Source: Phytophthora quininea (lineage: Eukaryota; Oomycota; Peronosporomycetes; Peronosporales; Peronosporaceae). Taken from it: a stretch of DNA of 19,696 nucleotides. Below the pieces are notes generated by a model. The model saw nothing but the letters and a program-made list of their open reading frames with translations, had not been told where the DNA came from and ran no database searches. A program made the position numbers and the translations under genes. Each line of letters starts with the position of its first letter. The first letter of the stretch is position 1. Shown here one piece after another: positions 1-8,860 of this stretch. The DNA is taken from NCBI GenBank assembly GCA_011947345.1, contig JAAVTG010000909.1, positions 1-19,696 on the forward strand, in the 5' to 3' direction.

Positions 1-233
1 GTTAGGCGAAGTTCTTGAAGACAACAGCAAAAGTGGTGTATCGACCAAAGCTGTGGAAAGTGACGGAGGCCGGCGATGTCAACGTAGCTATTCGACTGCA
101 AAGACCCCAAATCGCGAGAACATTGCCGCTGGAGACTCGATCCCTGATCCACGGCTAGCACCAGCAGCTCAGTTGGCGAAATGCCAGGCAAGCGACGAGC
201 GGCAAGAAGGATGAAATTGCGGTAGTTGGCATG
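1..233. other. Open but unassigned edge region
   Basis: No gene can be named here. Two frames are open. On the plus strand a frame runs from position 2 to a TGA at about 213, giving a hydrophilic peptide that could be the tail of a gene starting outside the window. On the minus strand a frame runs open from about 213 to the left edge. The minus frame might continue the Crinkler relic to its right, but no Crinkler C-terminal domain was recognised. Neither frame can be preferred on sequence alone. Confidence 0.25.
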
Positions 234-862
234 TCAAATGCACCTCGAGACGCCGAAAGCAAGCGGATTTCGAACTGTAGTAGGCTTCACTGACGATTTT
301 CTCGTAGCGACAGCTCGGCAATGGAAAAATCTGTTCTCGCGGTGCTCAGTGAGCATCAAAATCTTCATGCCAACGGCGTCATGAATACTGTACGTACGGG
401 TCTTCTTCCGACCTCGAGAAGCCGCTTGGCCCATGCGATCGCGAATATGAGGCTGCAGCACCAGCACATGAATCTCACCAGTCGGGGAAGGCGGCGGCAT
501 TTTGTTCTTCGTGCCACTTGTCAACAGAGATGATCGATAGGAATCGCTCCTGCTCCATCATCGTCCTGACGTCCTCGGGTCTCTCCATTCTCCAGCTCCA
601 GAGCAGCCGGCCCGTCATCTGCAGCCACGAGTCGTCCTTCTCACAAGAAGAGATCCATCATGCTTGGTTCGCCCTGGAGGCGTCTGTACTCTTGGCAATC
701 GCGTCCTTCAAGAGGAGTACCATATCTGCCCTCGAAGGTCACGGGGAACGCGCTCGACCTCTCCAACCACCGCGCACATCAGACTCGGCATCTTCATCAA
801 AGGCCTTCTCGGAAAGTTGACCAAAGCCATCAACTATGCCGCGAGTTGATTCGACTAACCAT
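234..862 (-). pseudogene. Broken Crinkler (CRN) effector N-terminal domain
   Basis: Reading the minus strand from an ATG at 862, pieces of a CRN-type N-terminal domain appear in order but in different frames. They are an opening Met-Val stretch with a short 'IVDGFGQLSEKAF' piece, an 'LKDAIAK' helix piece, an 'LFL' and 'KDDSWL' pair, an 'ALELENGET' piece, a 'VRTMMEQE' piece, and finally 'EIHVLVLQP', which corresponds to the HVLV-x-x-P motif that closes the CRN N-terminal region. Known CRN proteins use this ubiquitin-like region for delivery of variable C-terminal domains into plant cells. Several stops and at least three frame changes separate the pieces, and no C-terminal effector domain was recognised after the HVLV motif. 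It is either a decayed copy or a gene damaged by assembly indels. Family assignment is by motif recall, fairly confident; functionality is doubtful. Confidence 0.6.
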
Positions 863-998
863 GTTACCACAGAAAATGAACGGATTCGCCTCATCGCAGC
901 AGTCAACGACAATCAATGTACTTGACTTGTGAGGTTGAAGTTGTAGGTCGTTGTCGTTTTGGGGCTTGCCGAAATGCACCGCGTACCAGAGCCCCACC

Positions 999-1601
999 TC
1001 AATGTGTCCGCTGTTGCAGGGCGAAAAAGTAGACGGAAGGGTTACAGCAGTAGTCCGAGTGCGTCCGGATGAATTCCAGCAGACCAACGTTCCCGCTTCG
1101 AGCGGCGTTGAGCTCGCAGCCAGAGTAGAGCGGTTGTTTGGCGTGGAAGAAGAGCCACTTGACGACAGCAAGACGACCTCCACTGACTGCCGCCTTCATG
1201 AGTTTGTGAGGCCATTCGGCTGGAAAACGTTTGTCCAGACACTGCATCACGTGGAGGTGGCTTTGCCCAGCAGCCGCGTATATTGCTATTGAAGCGCCAA
1301 GTTCTGTGTCTGGGATGACGCAGGATGCGCTTAACCTACTTGGTGGCTTCTAGTTATTGGGAAGTTGGCTTTCAGCCACCTCATGAATTCAAAATGACCA
1401 TTTCTCATTGCATTGCTCGTGGCACTTTAGAACCTTTGCTAAAACTTTCAGTGGGGTTATCACGAAACCAGCCCTCGCCAGGACGACCTGTAAGTGGCTT
1501 TGTCCCGCAGCGTTATCCATGAGGTTGATGGAGAAGCCTGCCTTTTGCCTTCCGCGCAGTCACTGCAAGACGACGAGGTCTCCGTTATTGTGCCAATCCT
1601 C
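999..1601 (-). pseudogene. Ankyrin-repeat protein fragment, broken
   Basis: The minus strand carries degenerate ankyrin repeats of the type abundant in Phytophthora. An upstream piece near 1601-1445 reads 'HNNGDLVVLQ', then an in-frame TGA (1562-1560) where the repeat consensus expects Trp, then 'LMDNAAGQSHLQVV'. After a frame change, an open frame from about 1345 to the TGA near 999 contains 'IYAAAGQSHLHVMQCL', 'MKAAVSGGRLAVVKWL' and 'NAARSGNVGLLEFI'. These match the A-A-x-x-G-x-L-x-V-V-x-W-L helix pattern. The readable part is about 200 residues, far shorter than the usual multi-repeat proteins, and no credible start codon was found. Ankyrin repeats bind proteins; no specific partner can be inferred. 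A piece reading 'KHDVKNIVAKW' just upstream, near 1678, may belong to the same relic. Confidence 0.6.
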
Positions 1602-1740
1602 ACTTTGCCCCAGCTGATTAAGCCGAACGGAAAGTTTCTACATGACCATTTCGCCACGATGTTTTTAACATCGTGTTTGACAAGATTCCAATGCTGCGTT
1701 GCTGTCGCCGGTACGTTGTTGTAGAGCGGTCGAACCGGAG

Positions 1741-2646
1741 GCTAGACGCGCACAGTTAATGCTACATGCACGCAGTTTCACGCGCTGGAAGCAGACACGC
1801 ACAGCCCGCGGCCGTCGTCCGACGACAGCCTATTGCGCGTCCTAGACACCACAATAATGCGTCAAAGCACACAGAGCACTTTGCCCAGAGCATTCTGCAT
1901 GCGGGTGAGCACTGTCGGAATCTCGCCGACTGAATCGCGTCCCCTCTTGCATTGTTTCGACCGAACCAACCTCGTCCTGCTCTGTTGGCTCGCCCCAAGA
2001 AAGTTGTAGAAAACTATGTATTTTTGCATCACGAGGAGCATTAAACACATACAAACGTTGTCCCAATGCGGAAAGAAGCACGCATGGAGCTTGGGCGGCA
2101 AAAATGCAATGGGGGCTGATAAAAAAGCATCGTTGCGTGCGTGCGATGCTAGCTGTGCCGGGATCCGTTAACAGAGCTCGTCGAGAAGGACGCATCAGCT
2201 TCGAAAGGACGCAACACCTTCAAGAGCGACCTCAGCAGCTCGAACTCGATGAAGTCGACGTTCCTGGTGAGCCGAGCCGCCGAGAACCGCCAGCACGAGT
2301 GTATCGCAGGGGTCGATGGTGCTGCATAGGACCGCACCGCCGGATTTCCGGGTTGAAGCGGGATCTGTGCAATCAAGCACGGTGTGCCCTCCAAGCAGCA
2401 GGCCCTACGCGCCGACAGATAGCCGATGACAGCCAAGCGCGCGGATGGTGTCGTCGTCTTGAGCCGCGCAGAGCAAATCGCGCCTGCGCTTCTCGTTAAA
2501 TCTGCGCGACGGCGATGCGTGAGCGCGCACGCAACAACAAGAAACCGCACTCGCCTCGACGTTGCCGTCGCCGGTGGTGCATGTCGGTAGTACACGCGCT
2601 GTAAAAGCCGTCGAGCTCGAGCAAGCTATATAGTGCTGCGAAGCTG
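1741..2646. other. Gene-poor stretch upstream of the array
   Basis: No supported gene. Open frames of 117-148 codons overlap on both strands (for example minus 2149-2595 and plus 2104-2499), but they are Arg/Ala-rich, show no recognisable motif and overlap each other, as expected of GC-rich non-coding DNA. A 'GCTATATAG' TATA-like string lies at about 2625-2633, some 145 bp before the better supported initiator of gene A. Confidence 0.4.
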
Positions 2647-2773
2647 GTGGCAAGCAACGCTCCTACTGCGGCCACCACACGGCCATTCCCAGACCGGATC
2701 TCTCTGCAGGCGCTATTGTTGAGTGAAACAACGATCTCGAAAAGCGTGCCGGATTCAATCCCGGACACGCAGA

Positions 2774-2790
2774 GCTCATTTTCGACGTTT
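2774..2790 (+). promoter_or_regulatory. Oomycete initiator-type core promoter of gene A
   Basis: The string GCTCATTTTC followed by GACGTTT matches the oomycete initiator consensus GCTCATTYY, with a partial match to the flanking CAWTTT element. Transcription would begin near the A at 2778, giving a leader of about 148 nt before the ATG at 2926. Assigned by consensus only. Confidence 0.5.
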
Positions 2791-2925
2791 CTCGGCAGGA
2801 GCTCGGTCTCCTTTGTAGCCAAGTTGCTTGGCTTTGTCGGACCAAGCTGCGCACGGCGTCGCTGGAGTTGCTCAGATCCCAATCTGCCATCGACTCGACA
2901 GACAGACGCCACCAAGACAACCACA

Positions 2926-3723
2926 ATGAACGGCAAGGCTGACATCGCCTTCCTGCTGAACCCCAAGGCCAAACTGAGCGTCTGCCACTCGCCCGAGCGC
3001 GTCGACGAGAACATCTCGACGCCTCCCGCCACCCCGCCAATGTCGCTCTTCCACAGTTTATCGCCGGTCGACCACTTCCCGTGCACCCTGCAGCCATCTC
3101 CTTCTCACCGCCGCAGAAGACGACGGCGTCCTACGAGCCCTTCTACGAGAAGCGCTTCAGCAACGCCCGTTACTATGGCGACGAGACCACTCGCCTACCC
3201 ATGCTGTCGCTTGTGGCGATGCGCCAACAACTCCACATCTAGCAGTGCTAGCCACTCGTGTGCATCGTCCGTGACTAGCGAACACTGCGACGAACCGAAG
3301 GCCGGGAAGACGCGGATGCGTAAAGCCACACGCCACCGTGCCAAGTGGCCGGTTGCAAGAACTTGGCAGTCTCACGTGGCTGCTGTGTGCGCCACGGCGG
3401 CGGCTCACGCTGTAACGTCGTCGGCTGCAACAAACGTGCCATTGTACCAACGCTGCTTCCAGCACGGCGGCTACAAGACGTGCACTGAGCCTGGCTGCAA
3501 CAAGAAAGCGAAGCGCTACGGCCACTGCTGGTCGCACGGCGGCGGGCGCATCTGCGAGATCCCGGACTGCAACAAGGTTTCGACACAGGGCGGTCTGTGC
3601 TGGGCCCACGGCGGCGGCAACCGCTGCAAGCTGGAAGGATGCAGCCGCCGATACCAGAAGTACGACTACTACTGCGTGCACCACTCGAAGCTGATCCATG
3701 AGAACGGGACCGCCAGCCTTTAA
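2926..3723 (+). CDS. Zinc-finger gene A (WRKY19-like zinc-finger protein)
   Basis: First of five tandem paralogues; function unknown. The start at 2926 is chosen because it gives the family N-terminus 'MNGKADIAFLLNP'; an in-frame GTG upstream at 2647 is not conserved. 'MSLFHSLSPV' follows, then a Ser-rich middle, then Cys/His units of the form C-x4-C-x9-C-x2-H-G-G, the last with x10. Units 2 (its end) to 5 read cleanly in the start frame from about 3445. Compared with paralogues the frame is disturbed four times: near 3070-3105, near 3220, at 3326-3328 (CCC to CC) and near 3441. As a result, 'KRFSNARYYGDE' and the first finger 'CQVAGCKNLAVSRGCC' lie in another frame, although the start frame happens to stay open to the TAA. 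The Cys/His array resembles the zinc-finger region named after Arabidopsis WRKY19; no WRKY domain is present. DNA or protein binding is inference. Confidence 0.8.
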   Translation: MNGKADIAFLLNPKAKLSVCHSPERVDENISTPPATPPMSLFHSLSPVDHFPCTLQPSPSHRRRRRRRPTSPSTRSASATPVTMATRPLAYPCCRLWRCANNSTSSSASHSCASSVTSEHCDEPKAGKTRMRKATRHRAKWPVARTWQSHVAAVCATAAAHAVTSSAATNVPLYQRCFQHGGYKTCTEPGCNKKAKRYGHCWSHGGGRICEIPDCNKVSTQGGLCWAHGGGNRCKLEGCSRRYQKYDYYCVHHSKLIHENGTASL

Positions 3724-5135
3724 GCAGACTAGATGTTTTGAACTATTTAACGAGTTTGTCAATGAAGTTAGTGTGCCCAGTGTCATCAGTATTGTGTTGG
3801 CAAAGTGCCGAGAGAAGCTAGGACAAACGACCGCTAGACGAAATGGACACGGAAGTGATCACCATGAGATAAGAGTCGCCAACATTGGCGTTCGCTCGGG
3901 ATCAAGTATGATGTCCCGATTCACCTATCTAGTCCTTGCCGCTGGCTTCGAGCTACCAAACATTGGTGAACAATCTGCCATCATGTACAGCAACAACTAC
4001 AACTTTGGGGGCCGGACTGCGATAGCGATACCTACAGATTGAGCTAGCATGTTCGCACACAAACGGTAGCCTCGAGTAGTGCGGCGTGTACAGGTCAAGT
4101 ACTAGGTCGATATTGCACGTTCGTGCTGTGTTTGGCAGTAGAATCGTCATCTTCCAGGCTGCAGCTCGCTCTCGAACGGCAGACAGATTGGAAAGTTCAT
4201 GGCATTCCGGCGGGCCGTCCATACTGAACCTCATAGCTACAGTTAAAGAGCACTTTGCAAACGACTGCTCTCCGTGGTCGTACGCCGCAACAAGTACAAG
4301 GAATCGCCCGAGCACCGAAGATCTACGAGGCGCGGCACGAGTTCTTTCGTATTGTTGACTGGCGCTTCCCGGTGTTCTCGACGTTGCAAGATCATTTAAC
4401 CCTTTCCGGTCGGAGGTTGAGTTCGCCTGTCCAACAAGGATTCGGCGATTCGGCGTTCTGTCTGTCCAGCGCAATCGGCAGCGATGGCAATCGCAGATCC
4501 TCGAAGCGATCCTGCTACTCTCGACTCGCAATATTCTCCCGCGGCGTCAATGTGGACGCCAAGATAAGATGGGACGACAGTGCTGCTCACCTCGACATTT
4601 TAACCGCCCTTTAACTGTCGTCGCCGATTAAACTTCAGGTTGCAGGCGCACGCGCTGCTCCGTCGCATTTCTGTCGGTGCTCGCGTGTCTGCTTGGCAGT
4701 CGTGTTGCCAGCGTGCGACGTCACGCTAGCAAACTTAACCGCAAAAAGGCAACCAAGGCCTGCCAGCACTGCCTAGAGAAGCGCAAGGCGGTCGCATGGG
4801 CCATGGGGATTGCTAAGTTGGGCGACGGCCGCAGTCTCCGTTAGAAACTGCAACGTCGGGCGTTGAAAGAGTCCGCGCGGTGCGGTGGACATGTGTCTGC
4901 TAAAGTGGTCTCCTCCGGTGAGACGCAGCGCCTCGATCTTGATACACTCGGCGCCAGCTGGCTCTGCGCTCTTGCCGCCGGACAAGTAGACAATCTTGGC
5001 GCACGTTGCATGCAAGACACGCAATAAACGCGCGGTCTGAATCTCGCCGCAGGAACGCTGGTTCGTAAGCGAGTTTTTGGTGAGGGGCCCCCACAATTGA
5101 ATTCCCCACTCCCCACTCAAGCCACTTCCCACACG
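3724..5135. other. A-B intergenic region
   Basis: This 1.4-kb spacer has no recognised gene. The largest frame is a 192-codon minus-strand ORF (4531-3953) with no known motif. A short plus-strand frame near 4720-4845 contains 'KACQHCLEKRKAVAW', which superficially resembles a zinc cluster but lacks further cysteines. It also holds short strings shared with the spacer before gene D: TTAAAGAGCACTTT at 4243-4256, GATTAAACTTCAG at 4626-4638 and CGTCGCATTTCTG at 4661-4673. AT-rich sequence just after the gene A stop probably holds its polyadenylation region. Confidence 0.4.
5092..5104 (+). promoter_or_regulatory. Shared pre-start motif CACAATTGAATTC (gene B)
   Basis: This 13-mer lies 32 nt before the gene B ATG. 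Close variants lie 46 nt before gene C (CACAATTGGATTT) and 37 nt before gene D (CACATTTGAATTC). The position and conservation in otherwise diverged leaders suggest a core-promoter or leader element; its identity is unknown. Confidence 0.4.
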
Positions 5136-5873
5136 ATGAGCAGCAGCAAAGCTGACATCACGTTCCTGCTCAACCCCACCGACACGACGGTGTGCCGCAC
5201 GCCTGAGCGCGTTGCTGAGTCTGCATCGCCGCCCATGTCGCCGTCGGCCTCGCTCTACCTGTCGCCTATGGCGTACAGCCCTGAGCGTTCGATCTCTCGC
5301 ACCGCCGCCGCTTGGTGGCGCCGTACATGGCGCCGCTCAATAAGCGTCGCAACGAGCTCCACAGCAAGTTGCCGGCCATGTCCATGGCCGCGCTCTGCTC
5401 CGAGTGCCTCAGCTCCAGTGACGACGAGCAGTCCAATGCCTCGTCCACTATGGCAATCCCCACTGAGGCTCGACCGCGTAAGGCCCACAGTCCTCCGTGC
5501 CAAATCGAAGGCTGCAAGAACCTGTCGGTCTCTCGTGGCTGCTGTGTGCGCCACGGCGGCGGCTCCGTGCACCATGCCCGGCTGCAACAAGCGTGCCAAG
5601 CTTTACCAACGCTGCTTCCAGCACGGCGGCTACAAGATGTGCACCGAACCGGGTTGCACGAAGAAGGCGAAGCGATACGGCCACTGCTGGTCGCACGGCG
5701 GCGGCCACATTTGCGAGGCCCCGGAGTGCACAAAGGTGTCTACCCAGGGCGGTTTTTGCTGGGCCCACGGTGGTGGCAACCGGTGCAAGCACGAAGGCTG
5801 CAACCGTCGCTCGTACCAGAAGTACGACTACTACTGCATGCGCCACGCTCAGCCCAGCAAAATCGAGGCGTAG
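5136..5873 (+). CDS. Zinc-finger gene B (WRKY19-like zinc-finger protein)
   Basis: Second paralogue. It begins 'MSSSKADITFLLNP' at 5136, the family N-terminus, although the open frame starts at 5097. A Ser/Pro-rich middle follows. Fingers 2-5 read in the start frame ('CTMPGC', 'CTEPGC', 'CEAPEC', 'CKHEGC' each opening a C-x4-C unit), ending with a TAG after 'QPSKIEA'. The middle and first finger ('MSMAALC', 'RKAHSPPCQIEGC', 'CCVRHGGGS') lie in another frame between two breaks: a loss of 1 nt near 5297-5303 and of 2 nt at 5566/5567. The second is visible directly, because the near-identical gene D has 'ctccaagtg' where B has 'ctccgtg'. The two breaks cancel, so the start frame stays open. The zinc-finger block 5477-5824 is almost identical to gene D. 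Molecular role unknown; metal binding is inferred from the Cys/His spacing. Confidence 0.8.
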   Translation: MSSSKADITFLLNPTDTTVCRTPERVAESASPPMSPSASLYLSPMAYSPERSISRTAAAWWRRTWRRSISVATSSTASCRPCPWPRSAPSASAPVTTSSPMPRPLWQSPLRLDRVRPTVLRAKSKAARTCRSLVAAVCATAAAPCTMPGCNKRAKLYQRCFQHGGYKMCTEPGCTKKAKRYGHCWSHGGGHICEAPECTKVSTQGGFCWAHGGGNRCKHEGCNRRSYQKYDYYCMRHAQPSKIEA

Positions 5874-6134
5874 ACAACCGTTAGGCATGAGCAATTTATT
5901 TAATTCACAGACATTCTTGAGCATTTTCTTTCTTGGCAAAACTTAGTTGTTTTAGCGGAGCGTGTGGCTTTGCTGCACTGTACGAGCATGCCGGTTCCTT
6001 ACGCATTTTTCCACGACGCAATGGTGTCGAGCCGCATGCATTTCACGCCGGACGATTGTCTCGTCGGCCGTCGTCGGCTTTCGAGGCAGATGAGTGCTAT
6101 TCACATCAAGGTGTTGAGCCGCACAACTGCGCAT

Positions 6135-6165
6135 CAAAACTGAAGTTTCTCGCCAAAACTGAAGT
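6135..6165 (+). repeat. Two-copy direct repeat CAAAACTGAAGT
   Basis: The 12-mer occurs at 6135-6146 and 6154-6165 with a 7-nt spacer. An 11-nt copy (CAAAACTGAAG) recurs downstream of gene C at 7979-7989. Function unknown. Confidence 0.6.
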
Positions 6166-6890
6166 AAAACGGCGTACCGTACGTACAGCGTGCTGACGAT
6201 CCATGTCCGCACCGCTTGCTGCGAGCCAATCGCCCAGGTAGGCTTGAAGACACGCAGCGCCTCGCCGAGCATACAAAGAGCGCTGTGCACTCATCAGCGA
6301 TAATAATCAGCACGTTGAACCTGGTCAGCGGGGACGTGTCGGGCGGAGTCTTCCCTCGTGCTGGGTGCTGCTTGGTTCTTCTCGATTGCCCGGCGTCTTT
6401 GTGCCGCCGCACCGTCGGTATTAATGCGGTTAAGTTAGTAGGGGCAACTAAAGGTTAAAGAGACGCTAACCTGCGGACGAACTCGACAGAAAACCCGCGA
6501 GCCTCCACCGAGAGCGCGAATCGATTGCTAAGACGTTGCCTCAGCGTGCTGTGCTGGACGCGCTTTGACGTGAAGTGTTGTGTGACCAAGCGACCGACAG
6601 CAATCTGCGCGTGTCTGGCGCCGCTTTGGACGACCAAAAGCAACGATGGCATGCTCCCGACGCCCGTGGACGATGATGCTGCGGTTTATGCGGCTTCCAG
6701 AGATGCGCCCAGAATCTTGGCGGTCTTTCAATTCACTTGACAGCAATATGTCGCCGCCTGATCTGCGTTTCTCGCTGTGCTTTCGAGTCCTCCTTCTGCA
6801 CCCTAGCCAAGTCAGGTTTCTGCTTGGCGCCGAGCAGTCGGACCCGTCCTACGACGGAGCTGAACCCGACCGCTTCGTGCTGCCAGACCT

Positions 6891-6903
6891 CACAATTGGA
6901 TTT
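6891..6903 (+). promoter_or_regulatory. Shared pre-start motif CACAATTGGATTT (gene C)
   Basis: This is the gene C version of the 13-mer found before genes B and D, here 46 nt upstream of the ATG. Identity unknown; assigned by comparison between paralogues. Confidence 0.4.
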
Positions 6904-6948
6904 GCCTTCCATCCACCACCACAGCTCCTCGTATCGATACGACTCAGC

Positions 6949-7710
6949 ATGAGCAAGGCAGACATCACCTTCCTGCTGAACCCGACGGCACAGTCGGTGG
7001 AAACCACCGCCACTTGTGCCAGTCCCGACCATGTCGAGACCGGCGTTGAGGCCTCGTCGCCTTCGATGTCGCTCTTCCGCAGTCTGTCACCGGTCGTGAG
7101 CAGCCCCGACGCGGCGTTCACCTCCCGATGGACGTTGCCGTCGCCCCACCTGGCCCCTCTCGAGAAGAGGTGGAGCAACCTTCACTACGGTAGTGACAAG
7201 GGCCGGATCTCGATGATGTCCATGGCGGCCCTCTGCATCAGCAGCGACTCGAGCTCCGACGAGATGTCGTCTGGACAATCCACGCCGTTGGCGGAGACTC
7301 CTCGGGTCCGCAAGACCACGCGCCTCCTTGCACCGTCGACGGCTGCAAGAACCTCTCGGTCTCGCGCGGTCTCTGCGTTCGTCACGGCGGCGGCTCCAAG
7401 TGCACGTTCCCTGGCTGCATCAAGCGCGCCAAACTGAACCAACGCTGCTTCCAGCACGGAGGTTTCAAAATGTGCACAGCCTGGCTGCACTAAGAAAGCC
7501 AAACGCTACGGCCATTGCTGGTCGCACGGCGGTGGTCACATCTGCGAAGCTCCGGGCTGCACCAAGGTGTCGACTCAAGGCGGCTTCTGCTGGGCCCATG
7601 GAGGCGGCAATCGCTGCAAGCACCAAGGCTGCAACCGGCGGTCCTACCAACGCTACGACTACTACTGCATGCGGCACGCTAAGAACCTCCCACTGCAAAC
7701 TGCTAGGTAG
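6949..7710 (+). CDS. Zinc-finger gene C (WRKY19-like zinc-finger protein), frame broken
   Basis: Third paralogue. It starts at 6949 with 'MSKADITFLLNP', then 'MSLFRSLSPV', a middle with 'LEKRWSNLHYGSDKG' and 'MMSMAALCISSDSSS', and the basic lead-in 'VRKTTR'. At 7316-7318 one base is missing relative to paralogues (acccac to accac), so the first two fingers ('CTVDGCKNLSVSRGLC', 'CTFPGCIKRAKLNQRC') read in another frame. A 2-nt loss near 7478-7480 returns to the start frame for 'PGCTKKAKRYGHC', 'CEAPGC' and 'CKHQGC', ending at the TAG 7708-7710. Read literally, the start frame stops at 7435-7437, giving a protein of about 162 residues without intact fingers. The upstream in-frame extension from 6646 is not conserved. 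Either a truncated pseudogene or an intact gene carrying two assembly errors; the latter is preferred because the downstream fingers are perfectly preserved. Confidence 0.75.
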
Positions 7711-8177
7711 TTGATATGGACTAGAACACATATATTTATTCGTTAATGATCCATCATAGTGCTGCTCATGAAAGTCAGACCTCTTCGAAGGTGTCGACGA
7801 TCGACCTCCTTGTCAGACAAGGCGATGGCTCAATTCAAGCATTGTGCTGTAGCTTCCTCGCGGAGATTAAAAGCGCCGAGTTGAGTCGAGAAGACGCTCA
7901 TGGTGTACAGGAAGGCAGAAGGACACACACGTCCAAGCGCAGAAGACCTAAGTTTCAGACCGAACAGCATTGTGCGTCCAAAACTGAAGATTTGCTGCTT
8001 GGTGCGATCTGAGCAGCGACTCAGCCCGGCTATGCAACTTCAACGTGTCGACACTTAAAGAGCCCTTTAAATTGCAGCTCGGCGTTGCGTTCACCCATAC
8101 TCCTGCCGATAACTTTGCCGCAGTACTGCGCAGACATTTGCCGCCTTTCCAATAGTTAAAACATCAACTTTCAAAGC

Positions 8178-8196
8178 GACGGACTCTCATTCCGTC
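8178..8196. repeat. Inverted repeat, 6-bp stem with 7-nt loop
   Basis: GACGGA and TCCGTC flank the 7-nt loop CTCTCAT. The geometry resembles a tRNA anticodon arm with CTC in the centre, but no D arm, T arm or acceptor stem could be found around it, so no tRNA is called. Confidence 0.35.
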
Positions 8197-8441
8197 CAAC
8201 GGGCTGATGTCGGTCAAGTTTATTGTGATCGCGCTGCTCAAACGTCCTGAATTCGATTCCCCAGCACAGAGATGCTGCCACTCAAGTGTAGTCCGCACAG
8301 CTGTCTCCAGCTAGACATGCGCCGCGTCCTTTTGAGCAATCGATCGTTAGTTGATTGAACTTCAGAAGCCCCGTCGCATTTCTGCATGGCGTGTTTCTCT
8401 CCACAGCTTCGGACGTTCGAATCAAGGGCGCTCGCGGCGAG

Positions 8442-8469
8442 TTAGTTGGCCTGGGAATTTGCCAACTAA
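8442..8469. repeat. Inverted repeat TTAGTTGGC / GCCAACTAA
   Basis: A perfect 9-bp inverted repeat (8442-8450 and 8461-8469) with a 10-nt spacer lies 440 bp before the gene D start. It could be a binding site for a dimeric regulator or a chance palindrome. Confidence 0.4.
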
Positions 8470-8860
8470 AAGGTAGCGCCGAGCCGAGCCGATGGAGCCG
8501 ACAAAGAAAAGCTCCACGCGCCGCGAGGTCCGATGTTTTCGACCCTCTCGATTGCTCAGGAAGAAATGGGAGTGGAAATCCCATGCAGCTTCGACGAGAG
8601 CAACCTCGCTCTTGGCGTCTTCCGGTCGGCCGGCTCGACTGCTGACAAGACTCGCCTATCTGTCCGGCAATCTCCGCTCACCACCGATTTCTTTTTTCTC
8701 TCTCGCATTCAGCGCTTGGGGCCGCTTGCTGGCGATGCAACGGCGGGTCCACGCACGACAGCCGTCTGCAAAGCGACAGGTAGCAGGTCTTTGCATCGCT
8801 TTTGGTCTGAGTTTGGCGGTAGGGCGTTTCGACAGTGGATTGTCTGCTTGGTCTTGAGCC

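Larger units (their letters stand above)
5874..6948. other. B-C intergenic region
   Basis: No supported gene. The 3' flank of gene B is AT-rich (ATTTATTTAATTC), as expected for a polyadenylation region. The spacer holds a short direct repeat (6135-6165), a palindromic GTACGTAC-containing string near 6178-6186, the string TCGATTGCTAAGA at 6521-6533 that recurs before gene E, and the pre-start motif at 6891-6903. Open frames on both strands are short and without recognisable motifs. Confidence 0.4.

Noticed and set aside
2496..3086. 196-codon minus-strand ORF across the start of gene A, with a hydrophobic stretch
   Set aside because: It lies antisense to the conserved N-terminal region of gene A, and similar antisense frames appear opposite the paralogues; codon bias of the plus-strand gene explains it.
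3953..4531. 192-codon minus-strand ORF in the A-B spacer
   Set aside because: No recognisable domain, low-complexity mixed composition, and no counterpart in the other spacers; kept only as a note in the spacer entry.
4720..4845. Possible fungal-type zinc cluster ('KACQHCLEKRKAV')
   Set aside because: Only two of the six required cysteines are present and the frame is short, so it is probably chance.
5448..5939. Long Ala/Val-rich minus-strand ORFs opposite the zinc-finger blocks (also near 3157-3786 and 9222-9626)
   Set aside because: The repeated HGGG and Cys codons of the plus strand give stop-free antisense frames in every paralogue; no independent motif.
8120..8260. Possible tRNA (7-nt loop hairpin at 8178-8196 and a GATTC string near 8251)
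   Set aside because: No acceptor stem, D arm or correctly spaced T arm could be built around the hairpin.
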